A DNA stretch of 64,000 bases, taken from assembly GCF_050003625.1 (NCBI RefSeq), contig NC_134397.1:222208537-222272536 (forward strand). Direction: 5' to 3'. The notes under the pieces are model-generated. The model saw only the letters and a list, made by a program, of their open reading frames with translations, was not told the DNA's origin and did not search any database. Below, piece after piece: positions 54,913-64,000 of this stretch (the stretch's first letter is position 1; each line of letters starts with the position of its first letter). Both the position numbers and the translations under genes were made by a program. The stretch is from Haematobia irritans. Taxonomy: Eukaryota > Arthropoda > Insecta > Diptera > Muscidae.

Positions 54913-56417
54913 GGCAAAATGAATGTACTATTAGTAAAGAGTGGACTGTATCGGATATATTTCGACCGAGATTTGTCGATATTACAGAAAAAGTAAAATT
55001 AAATACTCTTTTCTGCTTAAAAATGCTTAATTTTCAACCGCAAAAAGATCACTTTCAGAAGGAAAATATTTTATCACTATATTAATTTATTCAGTTTTCA
55101 TACGTAATCCAAAATCAGGAATTGGTAACAATTAAATTTCCGCACTTGACCAATTTCTTATTGATATTTCAAACGATCTTTATGAATTGATTTACCCTTC
55201 TAATACCAATGGAAAGGATAATTCTTTTTGACAAAAATTCCAGAAATGTATATTCAAAACTTTTTGTGTGTTTGTTTTCTTTTTTTTCACTGTGCTTAAA
55301 TCTGCGAAAACAGACCTATTGTGAGAATTTTGTTTTCTTCTTATAATTTGAAAGAGCGCCTGGCCGTACAAACACACATACAGAATATACTCTACACTTT
55401 TTAATTGCAAAGGGAGTGATCACAAGAGAATGGGTGAAACTGTCATCGATATTTAAGAGAATAAGGAGAGACTCTTTTTTATATTTATATATATCGTAAA
55501 TAAAGAGATGTTGAGATAAATGTTTCAAGACTTAAAAAGAGTTGATGAATATCGTGTGACTTAATACCATTCGATATTTCGTTATCGAAAAGATAATATT
55601 TATTAAAAGTTCATGGAATGAGAAATGAATATGATAAAATCAAATTTTATGAACTTACAGGTTTCGATTTTATATTGGGAAATCGATGGTTCAATATTGA
55701 TTAGTTATTCCGCTGGAAGATGAAGTTATCCAATTTTTATATGTTATATTTGTCTATTCCTTATGTTCACTTTCTTTCATTTTGGATTATTTCATATGAA
55801 ATGGAATTTTATGTAAACACGTGGAATTTCGTATTTCTTTTGTTTTATTTTGGTTTCACTTGTACTTAAAGAAAAGCCGCAATCGTCATGCTAACACATA
55901 TTTTTTTTTCTTTTCAAGAAAGGTAGAATGTAAAAACCGTTATACACGAAGCCTTTTCATTGGGGTTTCTCAGCCCGAAATGAATAATTCTTTCAAATGT
56001 ACAGTTAATACCTTATATTTCATAAAATTTTCGATGATTCGTTTTCCAAAAATATACAATTAGGAAAATATAATTTTTTCTGAAAACTCGCGTAATTTGG
56101 GACTATGCACCCGCGAAAGTCTTTATTGATCGATTTTAATCAGAATTTCCCAAATATATAACTAATTACGAATTCTTTATAATTAGCACAATTTATTGCA
56201 GCCTTTTCGTTTCTTTTCACAAAATTTTACGTCTTTCGTATCCAAAATACCGATTTTTCGTATTTATTTTTTGAAGACCACGCGGTTTAATGGAAGTGGG
56301 AGAAAGACTGATACGTCAATTAAGCCAAACTGGGAGTGTAAGCTTAAGAAACAGAGACGTTCGCTAATAATGTCCAGTGATGATTATTTTAGAATACTAC
56401 AGGTAGCTGTCCAAAGA
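54913..56417 (-). other. Long 5' leader of the BEL/Pao element
   Basis: About 1.5 kb separates the primer site from the Gag-Pol start. Short frames (55192-55410, 55316-55528) show no family. It may hold the packaging signal, and a CCT|GTAAGTT splice-donor-like site lies at about 55658. No further feature was recognised. Confidence 0.7.
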
Positions 56418-56431
56418 CGCACGAAGGACCA
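56418..56431 (-). other. Primer-binding site, tRNA-Tyr type
   Basis: Directly after the 5' LTR the minus strand reads TGGTCCTTCGTGCG. The first ten bases are complementary to the 3' end CGAAGGACCA of animal tRNA-Tyr, recalled from memory. There is no gap between LTR and site. Confidence 0.75.
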
Positions 56432-56924
56432 TGTTTAATGATTTAACTACCATTAGAAATCAATTTCCATAAATACTTAAATTATCAAATTGAGTTGCGG
56501 GACATGCAACTTTAAAGGACTTCTAGAGAAAAGCTCCTTTTGATTTACCTTTTATTTAGGAATATTATTTTACCTATTCGCTGGATACAAACAAGAGAAT
56601 CGTTTGTGGGAAAAAAAGAGAATTGGAGTCAGAGTTTTTTGGAGTCAATCTTACATTTTATTTCCGCTTATGATCTGCAATCGTTGATGGTTACGATGGT
56701 AAAGAAGACTGATTTCTATTCATTAGGCAGTTCTTTACCTCGGTTTTAAGGTATAAAAAGAGAAAGATATATGAATACAAATTTGTTTTAAAGAATTCAT
56801 GGTTGTTTTTAAAAGTAATAAATTGATAATAACGTACTAATAATAGTTAATTTCAGCTGTTAGATTTGAATTCATTTTAGACAAATATATAAAAATAAAA
56901 TAAAAGGAGAAGCTATGTTAAACA
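56432..56924 (-). repeat. 5' LTR of the BEL/Pao element
   Basis: Same sequence and length (493 bp) as 48602-49094. It would hold the promoter for minus-strand transcription. The plus strand of the LTR also carries TATAAAAAG (56750), but its use is unknown. Confidence 0.97.
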
Positions 56925-56929
56925 GTCAT

Positions 56930-58122
56930 GTCATCATTTCCTGAAGTTAAATGAGGTCAAGAATATTGTCAATTATTTTTGGTTGTTTGTGTCAAAGATT
57001 TAGGCCCAGTATATATGCTACTTAAAGATGAAAAATATGTGACAGATGTCATGGACATTCGTAAGGCTCTACATATCACACAAACACGCACACACACACA
57101 TATTTCTTTGATTGATTCACAATAATAAAACAGGAAACATATTTGGCTGTAAACACATACACTCACAAAATGACAGTGGTCCCCAAAGGTCATGTTCACC
57201 TCCCGATAGATCCTCCCTCCCATTAGATGGAGACAATTGCTAAGCCCAAATAAATAAATAAAGTGGAAATCTAAAGCTTTTAGCCTACTCCATCATCCAC
57301 ACCCATCCATAGAAGCCATCATTCAGGCTACAGCTGTCACTTCAACAGACATTAATTGTCATTTCAATGGCTGTCATATCGCATCACTTTCTTAGTCTCA
57401 GTCGCAGTTGGCCATCGACCATCAACTAACTAACCGACTATCTAACAATGGTCGAGAATCACAACATGGGGAAAAATTATGATGAAGCAAAAAACAAAAA
57501 AAAAGTACATAGACACCCACATAGAAGAGCATTGGGAGTAGATAATAATTCCGTATTATGATGACACATTAAGCCTCCTGTTTTTCGGGGGAAAAAATGT
57601 TGATTAAAGTGTATAAGAGGGATGGCAATCATCGTCATTGGTTATGGCAATGATTGGGATGGGGTTTCTGATTATGTTTGGGGGAAGTCCATCCAAGTGT
57701 TTGGCTTTTAGTTTTCCGAACGTTATGACAGTTTACTATAATGGTATATTTTGTAAGCCCTTCCTACTTACTACTTAATGACAGTTGCTATACACTGAAA
57801 AAAAAAATTGACTTAGGAATTTTTATAATTAGAACACCTGGTCAATAGAATTCATGCGGTTTGAGTTAAATAAAGTGGCCTTGATCTCACATATATGGTT
57901 GTGGGCCAACGAGATGATCGGAAGAATGTCAAGAAAACTATAGTAGGAATCGAAAGAGGTATGAACCAGGAAACAACTGAAACAGGTTGGTATTATGTCC
58001 AATTCCAAACATTACGAGCGTGTAAATAAATTTTGAATTTGGTTAGCACAGACACAAACCACTGTGGTCTATCAGACCTATGTTAATTAGTGAACAGAGC
58101 ATCAAGTAGCTAACAGTATACT
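56930..58122. other. Intergenic DNA with a CA microsatellite
   Basis: No gene recognised. A CACACAAACACGCACACACA run lies at about 57077-57100. Confidence 0.5.
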
Positions 58123-58123
58123 A

Positions 58124-59275
58124 ACAGCTTGGCTGATAAGTCCCCGGTCTGACACATAGATGGCGTCGCTATTATTAAATGCATATTATTTTTATATAGT
58201 ACCCACCTTCAAATGATTCGTGTCAAAATTTGACGTCTGTAAGTCAATTAGTTTGTGAGATAGAGCGTCTTTGGTGAAGCAAATTTTGTTATTGTGAAAA
58301 AAAATGGAAAAAAAGGAATTTCGTGTTTTGATAAAATACTGTTTTCTGAAGGGAAAAAATACGGTGGAGCAAAAACTTGGCTTGATAATGAGTTTCCGGA
58401 CTCTGCCCCCAGGGAAATCAACAATAATTGATTGGTATGCAAAATTCAAGCGTGGTGAAATGAGCACGGAGGACGGTGAACACAGAGGACGCCCGGTGGT
58501 TACCGACGAAAACATCAAAAAATCCACAAAATGATTTTGAATGACCGTAAAATGAAGTTGATCGAGATAGCAGAGGCCTTAAATATATCAAAGGAACGTG
58601 TTGGTCATATCATTCATCAATATTTGGATATGCGGAAGCTCTGTGCAAAATGGGTGCCGCGCGAGCTCACATTTGACCAAAAACAACAACGTGTTAATGA
58701 TTCTGAGTAATACACCCGAGTTTTTTCCATTGTTACCCGAGTGACAATGGATGAAACATGGTTCCATCACTACACTCCTGAGTCCAATCGATAGTCGACT
58801 GAGTGGACAGCGACCGGTGAACCGTCTCCGAAGCGTGGGAAGACTCAAAAGTCCGCTGGCAAAGTAATGGCCTCTGTTTTTTGGGATGCGCATGTAATAA
58901 TTTTTATCGATTATCTTGAGAAGGAAACAACCATCAACAGTGACTATTATATGGTGTTATTGGAGCGTTTGAAGATCTAAATCGCGGCAAAACGGCCCCA
59001 TATGAAGAAGAAAAAAGTGTTGTTCCACCAAGATAACGCACCGTGCCACAAGTCATTGAGAACGATGGCAAAAATTCATGAATTGGGCTTCGAATTGTTT
59101 CCCCACCCACCGTATTCTCCAGATCTGGCCACCAGCGACTTTTTTTGTTCTCAGACCTCAAAAGGATGCTCGAAGGGAAAAAATTTGACTGCAATGAAGA
59201 GGTGATCGCCGAAACTGAGGCCTATTTTGAGGCAAATCCGAAGGAGTACTACCGGGGACTTATCAGCCAACCTGT
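58124..59275 (+). mobile_element. Himar1-like mariner copy M4, both TIRs present
   Basis: The left TIR begins ACAGCTTGGCTGATAAGTCC after TA (58122-58123); the right TIR ends GACTTATCAGCCAACCTGT before TA (59276-59277). At 1152 bp it is shorter than a normal copy because the 3' coding end and 3' untranslated region are deleted (AAGGAGTACTACC joins CGGGGACTTATC). Confidence 0.95.
58304..59250 (+). pseudogene. Himar1-like transposase, copy M4
   Basis: It starts MEKKEFRVLIKYCF at 58304. A lost base (TVEQKLGL) and a gained base shift and restore the frame before GKSTIIDWYAKFKRGEMSTE. Six bases are lost in GRPKEVV and the frame shifts again at IKKSTK. Later readable parts are YLDMRKLCAKWVPREL, a damaged LLTRNTP region, TMDETWFHHYTPE, KVMASVFWDAHV, an in-frame TAA before IAAKRPHMKKKK, HQDNAPCH and SPDLATSDFF. 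The three catalytic Asp positions remain, but the coding sequence is dead. Confidence 0.93.
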
Positions 59276-60620
59276 TATATAAAGATCTAACAGGAAAAGG
59301 ATTCTTCAAACCTTTTCAGGTATAAAGGTCACCCCCAGAAATTTCTTTGCAAATTACTGTTTTCCAAAGATTACCGATCAATTGCAAAAATTATATTATG
59401 TGCGGATAGTGCTCTTCAACACCATTCACTTGGAATATAGGTCAGTGTTGAACACCTGTCCAAATTGACACAATGACCAGCACAAACGCATAACCGTACC
59501 AAAAATCTTAATTTTTTCAACAATTACGAGACATATGAGCGGTGCTATGAGCGATGGTCGGACTCCGAGAACATGAATAATCTTGTAGCTTATCACCGCT
59601 ACAGCTACAGTACTCTCATGAACCCTGTTCAGATCCGATCAACGCTTACATTCCTAGGTGGTTGTTGTATATTCATAAAATGGAGGTTTGGAAAATTACT
59701 GTGATAACAACCCAGCTGCTATGAAAACCAGGAGAATACAGCAGAGACATCCTGGCTTAATTCTATGCCTGTGTTCTGGCAGGTCTGTATGTTATTCCAC
59801 ATTTGTCTATGGTGTCCATAGTTTACCACTGAGCTGCCAATTGCGTTATATGTCAGTCAATCAGGATTTTTTGTCAGCACCCAAAGTGCTATCGGCAAGT
59901 GACATTAGGACCTTGGCTTTGCCGCGTAGCTTCATACAAATTGGCGTGGGTAGACAACTTGAAAAGGTTGTGATCACGAGAATTTTTGGGCAATAGTCGG
60001 AATTGTTTCGCCATCGACTCTGACATTCAACTGCCTGCGTACTTATGCCGTCCATGTAGTGAATTGTGTAGTAGGTGGCGGATATCCTCAAATTCCTAGT
60101 GGTGAAATAGCTGGTAGATGTCATTACCCGGATACCGTGATCGTACAGTCGTCCGCATATGATAGAGTCTCGACGCCGTCCGGAGAAGTTGGAATCGAGG
60201 ATTTTGGTTGTGGTTGAACAGCGTCGGAAATATCACCTCACGTAGGGGAAATTCCGGCATCACTCTACGGGGTCTTTACTTCTTATCCAATAATACCATA
60301 TACGACTGGCGCCCGCACAGATAATTGAGAACCCATCGCTTGGTTACTGCCGGAAGTGACGTATTTTCCATTGCCTCGAACAGTCTGGTATGGTTGACCG
60401 TATCTCTAAGCCTTCAATAGGTCAAGCGCCAGGGTATAATGAGTGATTCCATTGACAAATTGGACGACGTGTATACCTAGATGATGCAGCATTAGCATAA
60501 AAATTCTGAAGAGACACAGAGCCTTTGATGTTTTGCGCTTTTGCTGACATTGGTAACTTCGGCTCTGCTAAATTGTGGTGTATCGCTGGCTCGCTGCGAC
60601 AAATAACTTTTCTGTTTGCT

Positions 60621-60688
60621 CTATCACAATGGACTGAATAGTCTAAGTGAGCCTGAATCTTAATCGGGCTGCCACTTTAACCTATCAC
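60621..60688 (+). mobile_element. Extremely 5'-truncated LINE tail with 7-bp TSD
   Basis: Only the last ~60 bp of the RNase H LINE's 3' end are present (ATCACAATGGACTGAATAGT to GGGCTGCCACTTTAACC). CTATCAC stands at 60621-60627 and again at 60682-60688. GAATCTTAATCGGGC matches the LINE (7791) rather than the SINE version GATACATCGGGC, so this came from the LINE. Confidence 0.78.
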
Positions 60689-61186
60689 TCTTGGAATGCT
60701 CGACAAACTGTCGGTTAAAACATATGACATATAGCGCATCTCTTCGGATCAGTCACCGTCACGTCGCCAGAGGTTACTGCAATCCCATCAACCCTTTCAC
60801 TGTGGTTACCTGTTTCAGTGACAAAGTTACATTGCCTCAGTTGCTCTAACTATGTGTTCCGCTTGTGCTCGTCGATTATCTTACTAATCTTTAAATTCAG
60901 TTCCCCGATTCTAGGATCAGCAGGATTAGTACGACGGCGTTTATCACGCTCGTCTGCCAGTCCCGCCGCTTCTACCGGGAATTTGGGCCTCACTTGGACA
61001 ATTGGACCGTGAAGTGTATGAAGCGCGCGGCTGCTGCGTTGATGATGTTACCCTCTGAGCTCACTGAAGCGGTGATTCTCCGAAGCCTTCCCAATTGGCG
61101 TTTTCCATGTTTGGACTATAAACTGGAGCATAGCGACCAACCGGCAGTATATAAACGTTGTATGTCTCCATCTAGGCAGCACCATA

Positions 61187-62414
61187 ACAGTTTGGCTGCT
61201 AAGTCCCCGGTCTAACAAAGAAAAACACATTTTTTTTTTGTCAAAATTCGTTTTTATTATTCAACATAGTTCCCTTCAAGAGCGATACAACGATTATAAC
61301 GACCTTCCAATTTTTTGATACCATCCTTTTGAGGTCTGAGAACAAGAAGAAGTTGCTGGGGGCCAGATCTGGAGAATACGGTGGGTGGGGAAACAATTCG
61401 AAGCCCAATTCATGAATTTTTGCCATCGTTCTCAATGACTTGTGGCACGGTGTGTTGTCTTGGTGGAACAACACTTTTTTCTTCTTCATATGGGGCCGTT
61501 TTGCCGAGATTTCGACCTTCCAACGCTCCAATAACGCCATATAATAGTCACTGTTGATGGTTTTTCCCTTCTCAAGATAATCGATAAAAATTATTCCATG
61601 CGCATCTCAAAAAACAGAGGCCAATACTTTGCCAGCGGACTTTTGAGTCTTTCCACGCTTCGGAGACGGTTCACCAGTCGCTGTCCACTCAGCCGACAGT
61701 CGATTGGACTCAGGAGTGTAGTGATGGAGTCATGTTTCATCCATTGTCACATATCGACGGAAAAACTCGGGTGTATTACGAGTTAACAGCTGCAAACACC
61801 TCTCAGAATCATCAACACGTTGTTGTTTTTGGTCAAATGTGAGCTCGCGCGGCACCCATTTTACACAGTGCTTCCGCATATCCAAATAGTGATAAATGAT
61901 ATGACCAACACGTTGCTTTGATATCTTTAAGGCCTCTGCTATCTCGATCAACTTCATTTTACGGTAATTCAAAACAATTTTGTGGATTTTTTTTATGTTT
62001 TCGTCGGTAACCACCTCTTTCGGGCGTCCACTGAGTTCACCGTCCTCCGTGCTCATTTCACCACGCTTGAATTTTGCATACCAATCAATTATTGTTGATT
62101 TCCCTGGGGAAGAGTCCGGAGACTCCCTATCAAGCCAAGTTTTTGCTTCCACCGTATTTTTGCCCTTCAGAAAACAGTATTTTATCAAAACACGAAATTC
62201 CTTTTTTCCATATTTTTGCACAATAACAAAAGTTGCTTCATAAAGACGCTCTATCTCACAAACTAATTGACTTACAGACGTCAACTTTTGACACGAATCA
62301 TTTGATGGTACCAACCATCAAATGATAAAAATAAATATATAAATAAAAATAATATGCATTTAATACTAGCGACGCCATCTATGTGTCAGACCGGGGACTT
62401 ATCAGCCAACCTGT
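61187..62414 (-). mobile_element. Himar1-like mariner copy M5, inserted in the Jockey-like LINE
   Basis: The ends ACAGTTTGGCTGCTAAGTCC (61187) and GACTTATCAGCCAACCTGT (62414) are both preceded or followed by TA (61185-61186 and 62415-62416). At 1228 bp it is nearly full length with one internal deletion. It splits the endonuclease region of the LINE. Confidence 0.95.
61241..62200 (-). pseudogene. Himar1-like transposase, copy M5
   Basis: The native ATG is altered (TATGG context, about 62205); reading is open from KKEFRVLIKYCFLKG through both helix-turn-helix segments to RYVTMDET, where TGA stands in place of Trp, as in copy M3. LHHYTPE to ERWKVEISAKRPHMKKKK, HQDNTPCH and SPDLAPSNFFLF follow: the third catalytic Asp is Asn. 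A deletion after SDLKRM removes about 30 codons and shifts the frame. It is inactive. Confidence 0.93.
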
Positions 62415-62819
62415 TACTTGACAGCTATCCCCATACATTCCTAGTATTGGTATAGCTGTATGAATGAAAGCCACCACCTCCACTTCTTGTGCGATCCTTA
62501 CGTAGCACATTGTATCCATCACAATGGCGCAGGTGTCATTCACATTTGTCTCTTGGATCACAGCGATCCTGATGCTCTTCCGATTCATAATGTCTTTAAT
62601 CTCACTAATCTTACCTCGGAGGCCGTTGTAATTAAGTATCAAAAACGATGTACTTTCCGCAAGTGGTACAACAACATTGGGAGTTAAATGCTGCGACAGA
62701 GAATGTTGTTGTGTGGGAGAGATCGCGTAGTCTGATGTCGTTGGCATAGCATAGCGATGATAGTTCCGGAAGTACACCCACCCCATGCACCGGTTACATC
62801 TTACCGAAACGGAACGATG

Positions 62820-63300
62820 GTGAAAATTATGTCAAAATTGTATTTCTATAGAAAATTTTCTCAACATTTTATTTCTATAGAAAATTTTGTCAAAATTTTA
62901 TTTCTATAGAAAATTTTGTCAAAATTTTATTTCTATAGAAAATGTTGTCAAAATTTTATTTCTATAGAAAATTTTGTCAAAATTTTATTTCTATAGAAAA
63001 TTTTGTCAAAATTTTATTTCTATAGAAAATTTTGTCAAAATTTTATTTCTATAGAAAATTTTGTCAAAATTTTATTTCTATAGAAAATTTTGTCAACATT
63101 TTATTTCTATAGAAAATTTTGTCAAAACTTTATTTCTAGAGGAAATTTTGTCAAAATTTTATTTCTAGAGTAAATTTTGTCAAAATTTTATTTCTAGAGG
63201 AAATTTTGTCAAAACTTTATTTCTAGAGGAAATTTTGTCAAAATTTTATTTCTAGAGGAAATTTTGTCAAAACTTTATTTCTAGAGGAAATTTGTTAAGT
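62820..63300. repeat. 29-bp tandem array, right-hand copy
   Basis: About 16 units; the first ten have TTTCTATAGAAA, the last six TTTCTAGAGGAAA. The boundary GGAAATTTGTTAAGTACCTC then TTAGTTGGAGAA equals that at 48400-48440, so both arrays belong to one parent repeat. Confidence 0.92.
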
Positions 63301-63562
63301 ACCTCTTAGTTGGAGAATCTGGCTTCGATAGACTGAACGGTAACATGGTCTGGGGTTTCTCTCTATCCCGGCTCAGACCAAAAGCAAACGCTGAACGCTC
63401 CCCGGGATGCAAATCCGATGCAGGTGAGTTGGATCCATCGGGTCAATCGGCCGCCTTGGGAGAGTGATTATACTTCACGCCAATAGTTTTTGCAAACTCG
63501 AATATCAGGCAGCCATCCGTTATTACAGATATCAGGTGCGATATCTGAAGTCTTGAAAACAT
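63301..63562. other. Short spacer, nothing recognised
   Basis: No gene or repeat recognised between the array and the DD37E element. Confidence 0.5.
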
Positions 63563-63564
63563 TA

Positions 63565-64000
63565 AAGGGTGATACGGTCAAAATTTGGTCAAGGGAAAAC
63601 GCGTGTAAATCGGTGAAATCGTTTATTTAAAAAATCAAATTAAATTTCCTTTTCAAGTTCAATTAGTATAAAATTCAGGAAAAATATTCAGTTAGGCTTT
63701 CGCTTTTCCAAATCCGAGTTGCCGGGCCTCACGCTTGACACCTGCCGTCAGATTTTGTACAGCCACCTTGTCCACCTTCTTCGCCGCAGAAAGCCAGTTT
63801 GTCTTGAACTGCTGCTCGTCCTTAGCAGTTTTTTTGGTCTTCTTTAGGTTCCGCTTGACAATAGCCCAGTATTTCTCAATTGGGCGGAGCTCTGGCGTGT
63901 TGGGAGGGTTCTTGTCCTTGGGAACCACCTGCACGTTGTTGGCGGCGTACCACTCCATGGCCTTTTGACCGTAATGGCAAGATACCAAATCCGGCCAAAA
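63565..64000 (-). mobile_element. DD37E element, copy 3, cut by the window end
   Basis: The left end AAGGGTGATACGGTCAAAAT follows TA (63563-63564). The first 90 bp give the uninterrupted form of the site where copy 2 has a 1.6-kb insertion (AAATTTCCTTTTCAAGTTC). Confidence 0.94.
63692..64000 (-). CDS. DD37E-type transposase, C-terminal part (partial at window edge)
   Basis: The frame is open from the window edge: FWPDLVSCHYGQKAMEWYAA (second catalytic Asp), PELRPIEKYWAIVKRNL (third residue Glu, 37 residues between), then an undamaged C-terminal tail ending GFGKAKA and stop. The tail is the only complete one of the three copies here. Whether the N-terminal two thirds are intact cannot be seen, so an active source copy is possible but unproven. 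Confidence 0.85.
   Translation of the reverse strand, partial: FWPDLVSCHYGQKAMEWYAANNVQVVPKDKNPPNTPELRPIEKYWAIVKRNLKKTKKTAKDEQQFKTNWLSAAKKVDKVAVQNLTAGVKREARQLGFGKAKA

Larger units (their letters stand above)
48602..56924 (-). mobile_element. Complete BEL/Pao LTR retrotransposon (8323 bp)
   Basis: Two 493-bp LTRs that look identical by eye enclose a primer site, a long Gag-Pol ORF, a small extra ORF and a polypurine tract, all in minus-strand order. GTCAT is duplicated at 48597-48601 and 56925-56929, a 5-bp duplication usual for BEL/Pao. Domain order (Gag, protease, RT, RNase H, integrase) and sequence motifs are those of BEL/Pao. Identical LTRs and an intact Gag-Pol point to a very recent insertion that may still be able to transpose. 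There is no envelope-like ORF; the position after Pol holds a zinc-knuckle ORF. Confidence 0.97.
59640..62790 (-). pseudogene. Jockey-like LINE ORF2, endonuclease to RT, interrupted by mariner M5
   Basis: The minus strand from 62786 reads FLILNYNGLRGKISEIKDIM and IAVIQETNVNDT, the start of an APE-type endonuclease domain. Mariner M5 (61187-62414) interrupts it. Beyond the mariner come IQRLYILPVGRYAPVYSPNM and the linker with VTVTDPKRCA (about 60770-60720). After a small LINE insertion, ALDLLKA...YGQPYQTV (about 60430-60370), VLNYLCGRQS-like and HALLAxxPTLFN-like RT fragments follow down to about 59700. Many stops and shifts. The 3' part is missing or too diverged to see. Confidence 0.72.

Noticed and set aside
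49237..54996. Numerous plus-strand ORFs across the BEL/Pao element
   Set aside because: Antisense shadows of the Gag-Pol and zinc-knuckle reading frames.
59688..59996. 102-codon plus-strand ORF
   Set aside because: Antisense to the decayed Jockey-like RT, whose motifs are recognisable on the minus strand.
1..64000. Host protein-coding gene
   Set aside because: No multi-exon or single-exon frame with a recognisable conserved host domain was found; exons that are short and diverged could still be missed by eye.

Overview
The window looks like gene-poor, repeat-packed nuclear DNA of a calyptrate fly. Several Tc1/mariner copies have TIRs starting ACAGGTTGGCTGATAAGTCC and transposase remnants that I recognise as the irritans subfamily (Himar1-like), first described from the horn fly Haematobia irritans. 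A muscid host is therefore likely, but the species is an inference. I found no convincing host protein-coding gene, rRNA or functional tRNA. Nearly every long reading frame belongs to a mobile element or is an accident of tandem repeats.

Layout, left to right. 1-2870: a diverged 29-bp tandem array with higher-order structure. 4640-8560: a decayed Jockey-like LINE (minus strand) whose RT segment is triplicated, with a 5'-truncated RNase H-bearing LINE (plus strand) inserted at 7131-7821. 8618-9853: a defective Tc1/mariner element carrying a tRNA-derived SINE. 11231-13898: a Himar1-like mariner broken by a DD37E element and by another SINE. 15719-20608: a large composite of 29-bp arrays, an inverted and tandemly duplicated repeat and a hAT-type MITE. 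21640-27540: an old Tc1/mariner relic interrupted by about 2 kb that includes a 32-bp hairpin array and a hAT-type MITE, and by a DD37E element which itself carries a 1.6-kb dispersed repeat. 28480-36290: a mariner relic, a hAT-type element filled with 29-bp repeats, a ~29-bp minisatellite, TIR elements, SINEs and a deleted mariner. 38030-43210: dispersed repeats, a further mariner and an inverted repeat. 45030-48420: the largest 29-bp array. 48602-56924: a complete, apparently very young BEL/Pao LTR retrotransposon (minus strand). 58124-64000: mariners, a Jockey-like LINE, a short 29-bp array and a DD37E element running off the right edge.

Three points matter most. (1) The BEL/Pao element has identical-looking 493-bp LTRs, a 5-bp target duplication, a tRNA-Tyr-type primer site, one uninterrupted 1729-residue Gag-Pol and, after Pol, a separate 136-residue ORF that repeats Gag's three zinc knuckles with identical spacing. 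(2) The SINE's 3' tail is shared with the 3' end of the RNase H LINE in the same window, so a SINE/LINE pair is visible directly; both end in TTAGG-type pentamers. (3) A 32-bp tandem array near 22.7 kb has hairpin stems that change in a compensated way from unit to unit.

Nesting gives a relative order of events. Old Tc1/mariner relics and Jockey-like LINEs came first, then DD37E and Himar-like elements, then the SINEs and the 1.6-kb dispersed repeat; the BEL/Pao insertion looks most recent.
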